Position numbers and translations under genes: made by a program
In this document: in pieces, positions 1 through 6,691 of the stretch
Numbering within the stretch: the first letter of the stretch is position 1
How the letters are laid out: each line of letters starts with the position of its first letter
The notes under the pieces: generated by a model
What the model was told of the DNA's origin: nothing
Database searches by the model: none
Seen by the model: the letters and a program-made list of their open reading frames with translations, nothing else
Source: Bacilli bacterium
Lineage (GTDB): Bacteria > Bacillota_I > Bacilli_A > Izemoplasmatales > Hujiaoplasmataceae
Assembly: GCA_018400565.1 (NCBI GenBank)
Contig: JAGYMP010000261.1
Coordinates: 1 to 8,751, forward strand
Direction of reading: 5' to 3'
Length of the DNA stretch: 8,751 bases

Positions 1-9
1 TGATATAAT
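1..9 (+). promoter_or_regulatory. Possible extended -10 promoter for the rluA-family gene
   Basis: The first nine bases read TGATATAAT, a perfect extended -10 element (TGnTATAAT). Any -35 box lies outside the window. Transcription would start near base 16, giving a leader of only about 15 nt that begins at the ribosome binding site of the gene at 31. This is seen in sequence only. The short distance to the start codon makes it tentative, but two other genes in this window show the same geometry. Confidence 0.45.
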
Positions 10-30
10 GATTGAGAGGAAGTGATTGAT

Positions 31-903
31 ATGGAATTGGTCATTCGTGCAAAAAAACCTGAAACGATCAAACGCATGATGCATGAGAATAATATACCGG
101 TCAAGATCATAGAAAAAAAGGATCAACATCTTGAGATTTATGTCGCAAAAAACCTTAAGACGAGGAAAGACACAATTAAAAAGGGCGAAAACGTTCATTT
201 CTTCATCACCGATGAAGGTATAGACAAACGCATCAAACCTGAGGACAAATCTATCGATATCATCTATGAAGATGATTATCTTTTGATTGTGAACAAACCG
301 ACCGGCATGCCTGTCATGGTATCAAAGGCCCATCGCGAGGCAACACTTGCCAATGCGTTGATGCATCATTTTCTCAAACATAAAATTAAAAACCATATCC
401 ACTTCGTCAATCGACTTGACAAAGAATCAAGTGGTCTTGTATTGATCGCCAAGCATAAATTCATCGCTTTCTTGTTGAGCGATAAAGTGGGTGCGACGAT
501 CACCCGCCACTATCATGCCATCCTTGATGGTGTGTTGCCGCTTAAGGAAGGTTGCATTGATCTGCCCATCAGCCGCAAAGAAGGTTCAATTGAACGCGAA
601 GTCAGTGAAAAGGGGAAAGAATGCAAGACGAATTACAAGGTCGAAAAAGAGTTTTTGAACAAATCATTGGTTCGCATAAGGCTCAATAAAAACAGAACGC
701 ATCAGGTCCGCGTGCATTTTGCACATTTTGACGCACCGATTTTAGGTGATTATATTTATAATCCGGAATCATCAAGCGAAGATTTGCTCATGCTTGTAGC
801 CGACCGCATGGTATTCAATCATCCCGTCACGGACGAACAAATCGATAAAAAAATTACGTTCCCCAAGCCGTTTCAGGCTTATTTGGACAAATATTCCCGT
901 TGA
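31..903 (+). CDS. RluA-family pseudouridine synthase
   Basis: A 290-residue enzyme of the RluA/RluD family, which isomerises specific uridines to pseudouridine in 23S rRNA or tRNA in the cytoplasm. Residues about 1-75 form a small N-terminal domain in the place of the usual S4 RNA-binding domain; it is basic but only weakly S4-like. The catalytic domain follows. It contains the signature RLDKESSG, with catalytic Asp130 (most relatives have a T where this has the first S), and the late family motif RTHQVRVH at residues 222-229. Length is normal for the family and the C-terminus is intact. An in-frame GTG at 22 is possible, but ATG at 31 has the AGAGGAAG site (15-22) at proper spacing, so I chose it. 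The gene stands alone with its own terminator at 925-956. The exact target uridine cannot be read from sequence, so I assign no symbol. Confidence 0.93.
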   Translation: MELVIRAKKPETIKRMMHENNIPVKIIEKKDQHLEIYVAKNLKTRKDTIKKGENVHFFITDEGIDKRIKPEDKSIDIIYEDDYLLIVNKPTGMPVMVSKAHREATLANALMHHFLKHKIKNHIHFVNRLDKESSGLVLIAKHKFIAFLLSDKVGATITRHYHAILDGVLPLKEGCIDLPISRKEGSIEREVSEKGKECKTNYKVEKEFLNKSLVRIRLNKNRTHQVRVHFAHFDAPILGDYIYNPESSSEDLLMLVADRMVFNHPVTDEQIDKKITFPKPFQAYLDKYSR

Positions 904-924
904 AAAACGTTTTCATAAACAAAC

Positions 925-956
925 AGACGTCTTCGTCCTTGACAGACGTCTTTTTT
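925..956 (+). terminator. Intrinsic terminator after the pseudouridine synthase gene
   Basis: AGACGTCT at 925-932 pairs with a second AGACGTCT at 944-951 (the octamer is its own reverse complement). The loop is 11 nt and a run of T follows to 956. It sits 21 nt after the stop codon. The loop and the first base of the 3' arm also contain the -35 box of the next promoter. Confidence 0.85.
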
Positions 957-972
957 AATGTATAATTATAAT
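939..972 (+). promoter_or_regulatory. Consensus sigma-A-type promoter of the lysine transporter operon
   Basis: TTGACA at 939-944 is followed after 16 nt by TATAAT at 961-966, with a second, directly repeated TATAAT at 967-972. Both hexamers match the housekeeping consensus perfectly. Transcription would start around 973-979, just before the riboswitch P1 stem at 988, which is where a riboswitch leader should begin. The -35 box overlaps the upstream terminator hairpin. Confidence 0.85.
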
Positions 973-987
973 CGAAACTTAAAACTT

Positions 988-1167
988 CATATTGTGTAGA
1001 GGCAGCAATGCAAATGAGTAAATCGTGGAGTCGGTAGACAGCGAAACGATCGAAAGGTAACCATTGCCGAATGGATGAAGCAGACATGCTTTTTCCATGG
1101 GGACCGGGGTTAACACCCGGGTCACTCCTGATTTTCTCCTTTAAGAGAAAATAGAGGCGCTAACGTG
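988..1167 (+). promoter_or_regulatory. Lysine riboswitch (L-box) aptamer
   Basis: This is a cis-acting RNA sensor of free lysine in the mRNA leader. The conserved core is visible: TAGAGGCAGCAA near 997-1008, GAAAGGTAACCATTGCCGAA at 1052-1071, and GTCAC at 1121-1125. The five-helix layout can be drawn. P1 pairs 988-996 with 1158-1167 (one mismatch, one bulge). P2 begins with ATCGT 1022-1026 pairing with ACGAT 1046-1050. P3 is ATGGA 1071-1075 with TCCAT 1094-1098, plus AAGCA 1078-1082 with TGCTT 1087-1091. P4 is 1102-1108 with 1116-1123. P5 is ATTTTCTC 1131-1138 with GAGAAAAT 1145-1152. The downstream genes encode an amino-acid ABC importer, as expected for an L-box. Identification by family knowledge is strong; lysine specificity follows from the family. 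A covariance-model search with the Rfam Lysine family would settle it. Confidence 0.95.
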
Positions 1168-1190
1168 TCAAAATTCCTGTTTTTGATTGC

Positions 1191-1216
1191 AAGCGTCCGA
1201 TATGACGCTTTTTTTT
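1191..1216 (+). terminator. Riboswitch-controlled intrinsic terminator
   Basis: AAGCGTC at 1191-1197 pairs with GACGCTT at 1204-1210 around a 6-nt loop, followed by a run of T to 1216. It lies between the aptamer and the first gene, so it is the expression platform. Its 5' arm AGCGTC (1192-1197) can instead pair with GGCGCT (1156-1161), part of the aptamer's P1 3' strand, giving an antiterminator. Lysine binding should hold P1 closed, leave the terminator free to form, and switch the operon off. Confidence 0.9.
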
Positions 1217-1248
1217 GTTTCAAAAAATCAAAAGGAGGAATTTTTATT

Positions 1249-2109
1249 ATGATGAAAAAAATGATGTTAGGTTTTTTTGTGATGGTGATAGCCGGGGTGC
1301 TTTCAGGATGCGGGACGGATGCCATTGATGTCAACGGCGATAATTATGCTGCGATACAGGAACGCGGCAGCATCACCGTTGGCATGGAATGCGCTTATGC
1401 GCCCTTTAATTGGACTGTTCCCGGCAATGATGCACAATCCGAAGCGATGCCGATCGACGATTCGAATCAGTATTGTGACGGATATGATGTGGAAATCGCG
1501 CAGACGATCGCCGATGCACTCAGTGTCGATCTGGTCGTCAAAGCCATCAACTGGGAGGCTTTGATTCCCTCTTTGGCCCAAAGCGGTGAAATTGACATGA
1601 TCATCGCAGGAATGAGTCCGACCGCCGATCGTGCACAAACTGTGGCATTCACAGATGAATATTATGCCTCGACCCATGTGGTTGTCTTACGCGAAGATTC
1701 CGATTATGCCGATGCAACGTCAATCGACGGGTTTTCGGGTGCACAGGTTGTCGGACAGATGGGGACAATTTATGATGAGGTGATCGGTCAAATGGACGGC
1801 GTGATCCATGCAAACGCCTTAGAAGACGTGCCGACGATCGTCACAGCGATTAAAACGGGCACGATGGACGCAACCGTGTTGGAATTGCCGGTGGCCGTGG
1901 CTATCACCGAAGCGAATCCATCGTTGACGTACATCGCATTCACCGAAGGAAACGGCTTTGATGTTTCTTATGAAGATCGTGTCGTATCCATCGCAGTCCG
2001 TCAGAATGATGTGACGTTGCTTGAGGAGATTAATGCGGTTTTAACGAGGATCAGCCAAGAAACACGTGAAGAGTGGATGTTTGACGCCATTGACCGACAA
2101 CCCCGGTGA
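1249..2109 (+). CDS. Amino-acid (probably lysine) ABC transporter substrate-binding lipoprotein
   Basis: A 286-residue periplasmic-binding-protein-type receptor (SBP_bac_3 family) that captures substrate outside the membrane and delivers it to the permease encoded next. The N-terminus is a lipoprotein signal peptide: MMKK, a hydrophobic stretch, then the lipobox LSGC with acylated Cys21. The mature protein has the family's MECAYAPFNW segment, the DGYDVEIAQTIADAL helix, MIIAGMSPTADR (substrate carboxylate-binding region), and the second-lobe GTIYDEV region. Cys48 and Cys76 are the only other cysteines in the N-terminal lobe and may form a disulfide. The start at 1249 has a strong AAAGGAGGAA site at 1231-1240. 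The reading frame stays open upstream to 1165, but that stretch is riboswitch and terminator. It overlaps the permease start by one base. Substrate is inferred as lysine from the riboswitch; the fold alone would allow other polar amino acids. Confidence 0.93.
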   Translation: MMKKMMLGFFVMVIAGVLSGCGTDAIDVNGDNYAAIQERGSITVGMECAYAPFNWTVPGNDAQSEAMPIDDSNQYCDGYDVEIAQTIADALSVDLVVKAINWEALIPSLAQSGEIDMIIAGMSPTADRAQTVAFTDEYYASTHVVVLREDSDYADATSIDGFSGAQVVGQMGTIYDEVIGQMDGVIHANALEDVPTIVTAIKTGTMDATVLELPVAVAITEANPSLTYIAFTEGNGFDVSYEDRVVSIAVRQNDVTLLEEINAVLTRISQETREEWMFDAIDRQPR

Positions 2110-3305
2110 TGCGACACAGCAACAGATTTTTCTTCCATGCCCTTTTGTTCTTGGCAGCTTTTCTCTTATTGACACAATTAACGGCTCACGACGATATCCA
2201 TAAAACAGAAGCCGATAACCGGAGCACGCGTCTTGATCCCCGGATTGAAGAGGCTGTCGAGAACCTTACGTTTTATTCGGCTTACAATAACCAAACACTG
2301 ACGGAAGAGGAATTACACGATATCAAGACCGGATTTTATCTGCCGGTCCGTTATGGCGATGTGAACATCACGTGGGACGTGTCATCACCTTATGTGGGAA
2401 ACGCTGGTCTGAGGACCATCGAATTGCGGAATGAAAACGGAACATACGAAATTGAAGTGGTAACGATTAATATCATCAGCACGCCACCTGTATGGAAGGG
2501 CAATGAAACGTTTGTCCTTTCAGGGACCTTCACTTATGATGATGATATCCATGTTTATGCATACACCGGTGCTGTTGCACCCGAGATGGGTGATGGTTTT
2601 TTAGAAGGCGCGGCGTTCACCTTCATTCGATACATATCATTGTTTTTGGACGGCGCATTAACAACGCTTTTGCTTGCACTTTCAGGCACTGTATTGGGTT
2701 TTTTCCTGGGCATGGTGCTTGTGTTTCTGAGACTGGCTGATGTGAATGTTTCGGATTCATCATTTATTGTTTTGATGAAACATTCGGGTGCTTCACTGTC
2801 CAAAGGATATATCACCGTGTTCAGAGGCACACCGATGATCGTACAAGCCAGTTTCTTCTGGTATGGGCTGGGTTTGTTCGGTGATGCACTGCTCTGTGGC
2901 TTGTTCGTTGTTTCCCTGAACACCGGCGCATATATCGCAGAGATTTTGAGAGGCGGCGTTAATGCGGTCGATCCCGGACAAAAAGAAGCGGCCAGAAGTT
3001 TGGGAATGTCGCATACACAAACGATGATTCATGTGATTTTACCACAGGGAATCAAAAATGCCTTGCCGGCCATCGGCAATGAATTCATCATCAACATCAA
3101 AGACACCGCCGTGCTTTCAATCATCGGGATTTATGAATTGTTCAATCAAACACGAAGGATTGCGGGATTACATTATCGACAACTCGAAGCTTATTTTGTC
3201 GTTGCACTGATATATCTGGTCTTAACATATAGTATGAGTCGATTTTTGCGTTACGTTGAGAAAAAGAACGGATTGAACGCAAAAGAGCTCACAAGCTCGA
3301 ATTGA
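2109..3305 (+). CDS. Amino-acid ABC transporter permease with extra N-terminal extracytoplasmic domain
   Basis: A 398-residue inner-membrane subunit, far longer than the roughly 215-240 residues of stand-alone HisM/GlnP-type permeases. Residues 7-24 are a hydrophobic signal anchor. Residues about 28-168 form a soluble, predicted extracytoplasmic domain; its stretch YLPVRYGDVNITWDVSS (77-93) resembles the atrophied bacterial Ig-like domains, a tentative match. The permease domain starts near 170. It has several hydrophobic segments, VFRGTPMIVQ, and the EAA loop EAARSLGMSHTQT from residue 293 that contacts the ATPase, followed by the LPQGIKNALPAIGNE region typical of polar amino-acid permeases. 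It is the only permease of the operon, so it probably works as a homodimer. ATG 2109 overlaps the previous stop (TGATG) and I see no Shine-Dalgarno sequence, so translation is likely coupled; GTG 2106 is an alternative. The permease call is firm; the extra domain's role is unknown. Confidence 0.9.
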   Translation: MRHSNRFFFHALLFLAAFLLLTQLTAHDDIHKTEADNRSTRLDPRIEEAVENLTFYSAYNNQTLTEEELHDIKTGFYLPVRYGDVNITWDVSSPYVGNAGLRTIELRNENGTYEIEVVTINIISTPPVWKGNETFVLSGTFTYDDDIHVYAYTGAVAPEMGDGFLEGAAFTFIRYISLFLDGALTTLLLALSGTVLGFFLGMVLVFLRLADVNVSDSSFIVLMKHSGASLSKGYITVFRGTPMIVQASFFWYGLGLFGDALLCGLFVVSLNTGAYIAEILRGGVNAVDPGQKEAARSLGMSHTQTMIHVILPQGIKNALPAIGNEFIINIKDTAVLSIIGIYELFNQTRRIAGLHYRQLEAYFVVALIYLVLTYSMSRFLRYVEKKNGLNAKELTSSN

Positions 3306-3313
3306 GGATTATC

Positions 3314-4054
3314 ATGGAAAACATCATTGAAATCAAACAACTCCATAAAAGCTTTGATGACCAAATCGTATTGAAAGGCATCGATCTCAATATTAAGAAA
3401 GGTGAGGTTGTCTGTGTCATCGGTGCGTCGGGATCCGGTAAATCAACACTCCTCAGATGCATGAACCGTCTTGAGGAACCACAAAACGGAACGATTATCT
3501 TTCAAGGCAAAAATTTACTTGACAAAAAAACAAATTTGAATCATTTACGGGTAAAAATGGGTATGGTATTTCAACAGTTCAATTTATTCAATCATAAAAA
3601 CGTCTTAGAAAATTTGCGGATGGCTCCAAGAATCGTTTTTGGTCAAAAACGAAAGGATTTAAGTGACAAAGCCTTCAAGAACCTCCAGGCTGTCGGCATG
3701 GAAACATTTGCAGAACAATCGGTCACAACATTGTCAGGCGGCCAAAAACAACGCATCGCCATCGCCAGGGCTTTGATGATGGATCCGGAAATCATGTTAT
3801 TTGATGAGCCGACAAGCGCGCTCGATCCCGAAATGGTCGGAGAAGTGCTTGAGGTGATGCGTTCGCTGGCAAATCGCGGTATGACTATGGTCATTGTGAC
3901 ACATGAGATGAATTTCGCTAATGACGTTGCTGATCGGGTTGTATTCATGGATGACGGAATTGTTCTGGAACAGGGTAACCCCCAAACCATATTCAAAAAC
4001 CCGAAACATGATCGGACCAAAGCATTTTTACAACGGATCCTCAGACATGCATGA
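3314..4054 (+). CDS. Polar amino-acid ABC transporter ATP-binding protein
   Basis: A 246-residue cytoplasmic ATPase of the GlnQ/HisP/ArtP type that drives import by the preceding receptor and permease. All motifs are intact: Walker A GASGSGKST at 37-45, Q-loop in VFQQFNLF, ABC signature LSGGQKQR at 140-147, Walker B IMLFDEP at 160-166 with catalytic Glu165, D-loop SALDP, and the switch His197 in VTHEM. Length is normal for the family. ATG at 3314 is preferred over the in-frame TTG at 3302 because GAGGA (3304-3308) stands at good spacing before it; this site overlaps the permease stop codon, eight bases of gap separating the genes. It is the last gene of the riboswitch operon and is followed at once by a terminator. 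Confidence 0.96.
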   Translation: MENIIEIKQLHKSFDDQIVLKGIDLNIKKGEVVCVIGASGSGKSTLLRCMNRLEEPQNGTIIFQGKNLLDKKTNLNHLRVKMGMVFQQFNLFNHKNVLENLRMAPRIVFGQKRKDLSDKAFKNLQAVGMETFAEQSVTTLSGGQKQRIAIARALMMDPEIMLFDEPTSALDPEMVGEVLEVMRSLANRGMTMVIVTHEMNFANDVADRVVFMDDGIVLEQGNPQTIFKNPKHDRTKAFLQRILRHA

Positions 4055-4063
4055 TGTTAAAGG

Positions 4064-4092
4064 ACCGCTCTAAGATTAAATGAGCGGTTTTT
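4064..4092 (+). terminator. Intrinsic terminator of the lysine transporter operon
   Basis: ACCGCTC at 4064-4070 pairs perfectly with GAGCGGT at 4082-4088 around an 11-nt loop, followed by T to 4092. It starts nine bases after the ATPase stop codon and closes the riboswitch operon. The 4093-4224 stretch after it holds no gene that I can support. Confidence 0.9.
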
Positions 4093-4224
4093 CATGTCCT
4101 GCATCTTAAAATATGACAGGTCGTATGTAATTAGAAAAGACATTAACACGGTCAGAACATACAACGAATTATCTTTTTGGCTTGCATCGTCTTTGATGAT
4201 TTGCTTTTTTTTAAACGTGCCTTA

Positions 4225-4233
4225 TGGTAAAAT
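4225..4233 (+). promoter_or_regulatory. Extended -10 promoter of the nadD-nadE-mnmA operon
   Basis: TGGTAAAAT matches the extended -10 pattern (TGnTAAAAT). No good -35 box is present; the T-rich stretch near 4205-4210 sits at 17 nt spacing. Transcription would start near 4240, at the AGGAG ribosome binding site (4240-4244), giving a leader of roughly 13 nt before the nadD ATG. Confidence 0.65.
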
Positions 4234-4252
4234 AAACGTAGGAGATGATTGT

Positions 4253-4828
4253 ATGGTCGTTATATTCGGTGGATCCTTTAATCCTCCGACCATTGCACAT
4301 AAAGTAATTTACGGACACATCGACAAATATGTTTGTGTTGATACATTCATTTATCTTCCTGTCAGTCAGAAATATGCAAAAGAAAATTTAATTGATAATA
4401 AGCATCGTTTGGAAATGCTAAAACGCATGACCCGTGATTTGCCTAAAGCCAAGGTGTCGGATATGGAACTTCGTGATAATACTTACCGCGGAACATACGC
4501 AAGTCTCAAACGATTTCAAAACAAGTATCCGAAACATGACATAGCTTTTGTGATCGGCGCCGACCACCTTCATCATTTATCCGATTGGATTGAAGCCGAA
4601 GCGATGCTTAAAGATTTTATATTCATTGTTGTCAACCGCGATCAAAAAGAATTGGATGACATGATTCAAAACGATGTGTTTTTAACACGACACAGGAACC
4701 ATTTAAAAATTATCCCTGAGTTCGACATCGATATCGCTTCCAGTGAGTTCAGGAAGAACCAAGATCCAAGCATGGTGTCACCGGAAGTGTATGAATATAT
4801 CAAAGAGAACGGATTATACAGAGGTTGA
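4253..4828 (+). CDS. nadD: Nicotinate-nucleotide adenylyltransferase
   Basis: A 191-residue cytoplasmic enzyme that joins nicotinate mononucleotide to AMP from ATP, making deamido-NAD. The N-terminus has the nucleotidyltransferase motif GGSFNPPTIAH at residues 6-16. The usual first histidine of HxGH is Thr13 (allowed in the superfamily) and the glycine is Ala15, a divergence worth noting. The NadD-typical VIGADHLHHLSDW (GAD at 102-104) and the C-terminal SSEFR (163-167), standing for SSTxIR, complete the active site. The ending YEYIKENGLY is characteristic of NadD. ATG 4253 places the motif at the very start of the protein as in relatives and has AGGAG eight bases upstream; the open frame back to 4094 is not coding. 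The next gene, two bases after its stop, is nadE, which uses its product, and this strongly supports the call over the related PanC/CoaD enzymes. Confidence 0.93.
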   Translation: MVVIFGGSFNPPTIAHKVIYGHIDKYVCVDTFIYLPVSQKYAKENLIDNKHRLEMLKRMTRDLPKAKVSDMELRDNTYRGTYASLKRFQNKYPKHDIAFVIGADHLHHLSDWIEAEAMLKDFIFIVVNRDQKELDDMIQNDVFLTRHRNHLKIIPEFDIDIASSEFRKNQDPSMVSPEVYEYIKENGLYRG

Positions 4829-4830
4829 TT

Positions 4831-6690
4831 ATGAAGAAAAACGGTTTTGTAAAAATTTCATTGGTGTCACCGACATTAAAAGTTGGCAATCCGGAGTTTA
4901 ATGTCAATGAGATGTTGAGGGTATTGAAAGAGGACAAATCTGCCGTCACCGTTTTTCCGGAACTTGGAATCACCGGTTACAGTTGTGGCGATTTGTTTTT
5001 TCACGATGAATTATTGTATGATGCAAAACAGCAGCTAAAGGTCTTGGTCGAAAACAATCCCCATGACGGTGTTGTTGTTTGTGGAATGCCGCTTGTGGTC
5101 AGAGAAATGGTTCTTAATGTGGCGGTAATCATCAAAAGACATACCATATTGGGTATTGTACCTAAGTTTTATCTTCCCAACACAAAAGAATTTTATGACA
5201 AACGGTGGTTTAAATCGGGATTTGACATCGTCGGGCATGTCCGCACGCTTAATCTTTGCGGACAGGATGTTCCTTTTGGTAATCTGCTTTTTTCCGCCGG
5301 GAATCTCCGTTTTGGTGTTGAAATCTGTGAGGATATGTGGGCCACAATCACCCCCGGTAACCTTTTGAGTTTACACGGGGCAAACATGATTATCAATATC
5401 AGCGCATCCAACGAGACACTGGGTAAAGCAACGATTCGCAAGAACGCAATCGTCGATCATTCACGCAAAAATGCAGGGGTCTATGTATATGCATCCGCGG
5501 GTGCATCTGAGTCATCGAGTGAGACCGTTTATTCAGGACATAATGTGATTGCTGAAAATGGGCGTTTGATCAGAGAAACAGAAACATTTTCACTGAATAC
5601 GGAGATCATGGTCGCGGACATTGATTTTTCACGGGTCAATCACGAACGCCGGACGACATCGTCATTCCGGGACTCTATCTTGAAATATGAGATCGATCAT
5701 CAGGTCATATCTTTAAATCTGCCTGACACGGAAGATTATACCTTTGAAAACCCTCTTGACAAAGTCCCCTTTATCCCAAAAAAAGCCCCTGTGGAGTCCT
5801 TTGAGAAGATTGCATCAATACAGGAATATGGTTTGGCCAAAAGACTTAAACATCTGGATATGGATACGGTTCTCATCGGTATATCCGGAGGGCTTGATTC
5901 CTCACTTGCGCTGTTGATATGTGTCCGTGCGTTTGAACATCTGGGGCTTGACAAAAAAGGTATCAGAGCGGTGACGATGCCGGCATTTGCTACATCAAAA
6001 CGGACGCTCAGCAATGCTAAGAAATTGATGGATGTACTGGGTGTTCATGCATCTGAAATTGATATAAAGAAACATGTCAGGGACCATCTTGAGCTAATCG
6101 GTCATGACGGAGAAACAGAGGATAGAACATATGAGAACGCACAAGCACGTGCACGAACGATGGTACTGATGAATCTAGCTAACAAGTACCATGGTTTGGT
6201 TGTAGGTACCGGCGATCTGTCCGAGATTGCTTTGGGGTTCTCCACCTACAACGGCGATCAGATGAGTATGTATAATGTCAACGGCGGTATTCCCAAAACC
6301 CTGGTTCAGTTTATGATCCGACAATATGCCAAGCAAGTGTTTTCAAAGGATGTGCGGGTGTTGCTGAAAGATATCATTGACACACCGATCTCGCCCGAAC
6401 TAAAAGAAGACCAAGAGACGGAAACACAAATCGGAAGATATGATATTAACGACTTTATACTATATCGCTTTTTGGTTTGCGGTGACACAAAGGCCAGAAT
6501 GATTGACTTGGTTATAGCTGCCTTTGAATTATCAACAAAAGAAGCACAAGTGTATGTTGAGAAATTCTTACGTCGATTTTATTCACAACAATTCAAACGG
6601 CAAGCAAGCCCCGACAGTCCGAAGGTTTTAGATATCTCTTTGTCACCCAGAACAGATTTTCGCATGCCTTCTGATATAGGGAGACAATAA
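4831..6690 (+). CDS. nadE: Glutamine-dependent NAD synthetase
   Basis: A 619-residue two-domain enzyme that converts deamido-NAD, ATP and glutamine to NAD, the last step of NAD synthesis. Residues about 1-290 are a nitrilase-type glutaminase domain with the Glu44-Lys112-Cys166 triad, set in PELGITGYSCGDLF, PKFYLPN and GVEICEDMWA; ammonia released here passes to the second domain. The synthetase domain begins near 330 with the PP-loop SGGLDSS at 352-358, then GTGDLSEIALGFSTYNGDQ and the YNVNGGIPKTL region that form the ATP and substrate sites. The end carries the conserved SLSPRTDFRMPSD segment, so the protein is complete. This is the long, self-sufficient form as in Mycobacterium, not the short ammonia-dependent NadE. 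ATG 4831 has AGAGG just upstream, overlapping the end of nadD. Confidence 0.97.
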   Translation: MKKNGFVKISLVSPTLKVGNPEFNVNEMLRVLKEDKSAVTVFPELGITGYSCGDLFFHDELLYDAKQQLKVLVENNPHDGVVVCGMPLVVREMVLNVAVIIKRHTILGIVPKFYLPNTKEFYDKRWFKSGFDIVGHVRTLNLCGQDVPFGNLLFSAGNLRFGVEICEDMWATITPGNLLSLHGANMIINISASNETLGKATIRKNAIVDHSRKNAGVYVYASAGASESSSETVYSGHNVIAENGRLIRETETFSLNTEIMVADIDFSRVNHERRTTSSFRDSILKYEIDHQVISLNLPDTEDYTFENPLDKVPFIPKKAPVESFEKIASIQEYGLAKRLKHLDMDTVLIGISGGLDSSLALLICVRAFEHLGLDKKGIRAVTMPAFATSKRTLSNAKKLMDVLGVHASEIDIKKHVRDHLELIGHDGETEDRTYENAQARARTMVLMNLANKYHGLVVGTGDLSEIALGFSTYNGDQMSMYNVNGGIPKTLVQFMIRQYAKQVFSKDVRVLLKDIIDTPISPELKEDQETETQIGRYDINDFILYRFLVCGDTKARMIDLVIAAFELSTKEAQVYVEKFLRRFYSQQFKRQASPDSPKVLDISLSPRTDFRMPSDIGRQ

Positions 6691-6691
6691 C

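Noticed and set aside
973..1216. Leader considered as a T-box (tRNA-sensing) element
   Set aside because: There is no T-box core sequence or specifier-loop layout, while the lysine aptamer core and all five helices are present.
1165..1248. An in-frame upstream GTG extension of the receptor gene by 28 codons
   Set aside because: It would run through the P1 strand and the riboswitch terminator and would put a Phe-rich tail before a perfect lipoprotein signal peptide. The strong ribosome binding site is at 1231-1240.
1303..1677. A 124-codon minus-strand open frame (and similar ones at 2555-2923 and 3643-4020)
   Set aside because: These lie antisense to well-identified genes, have no convincing ribosome binding site, and give low-complexity or unrecognisable proteins, so they are frame shadows.
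4123..4162. GTATGT and ACATAC inverted hexamers between the lysine operon and nadD
   Set aside because: Only six bases pair across a 28-nt gap, with no T-tract and no match to a known operator, so this is within chance.
4094..4252. An open frame extending nadD upstream by 53 codons
   Set aside because: It has no ribosome binding site, overlaps the promoter, and would push the nucleotidyltransferase motif away from the N-terminus, where it always lies in this family.
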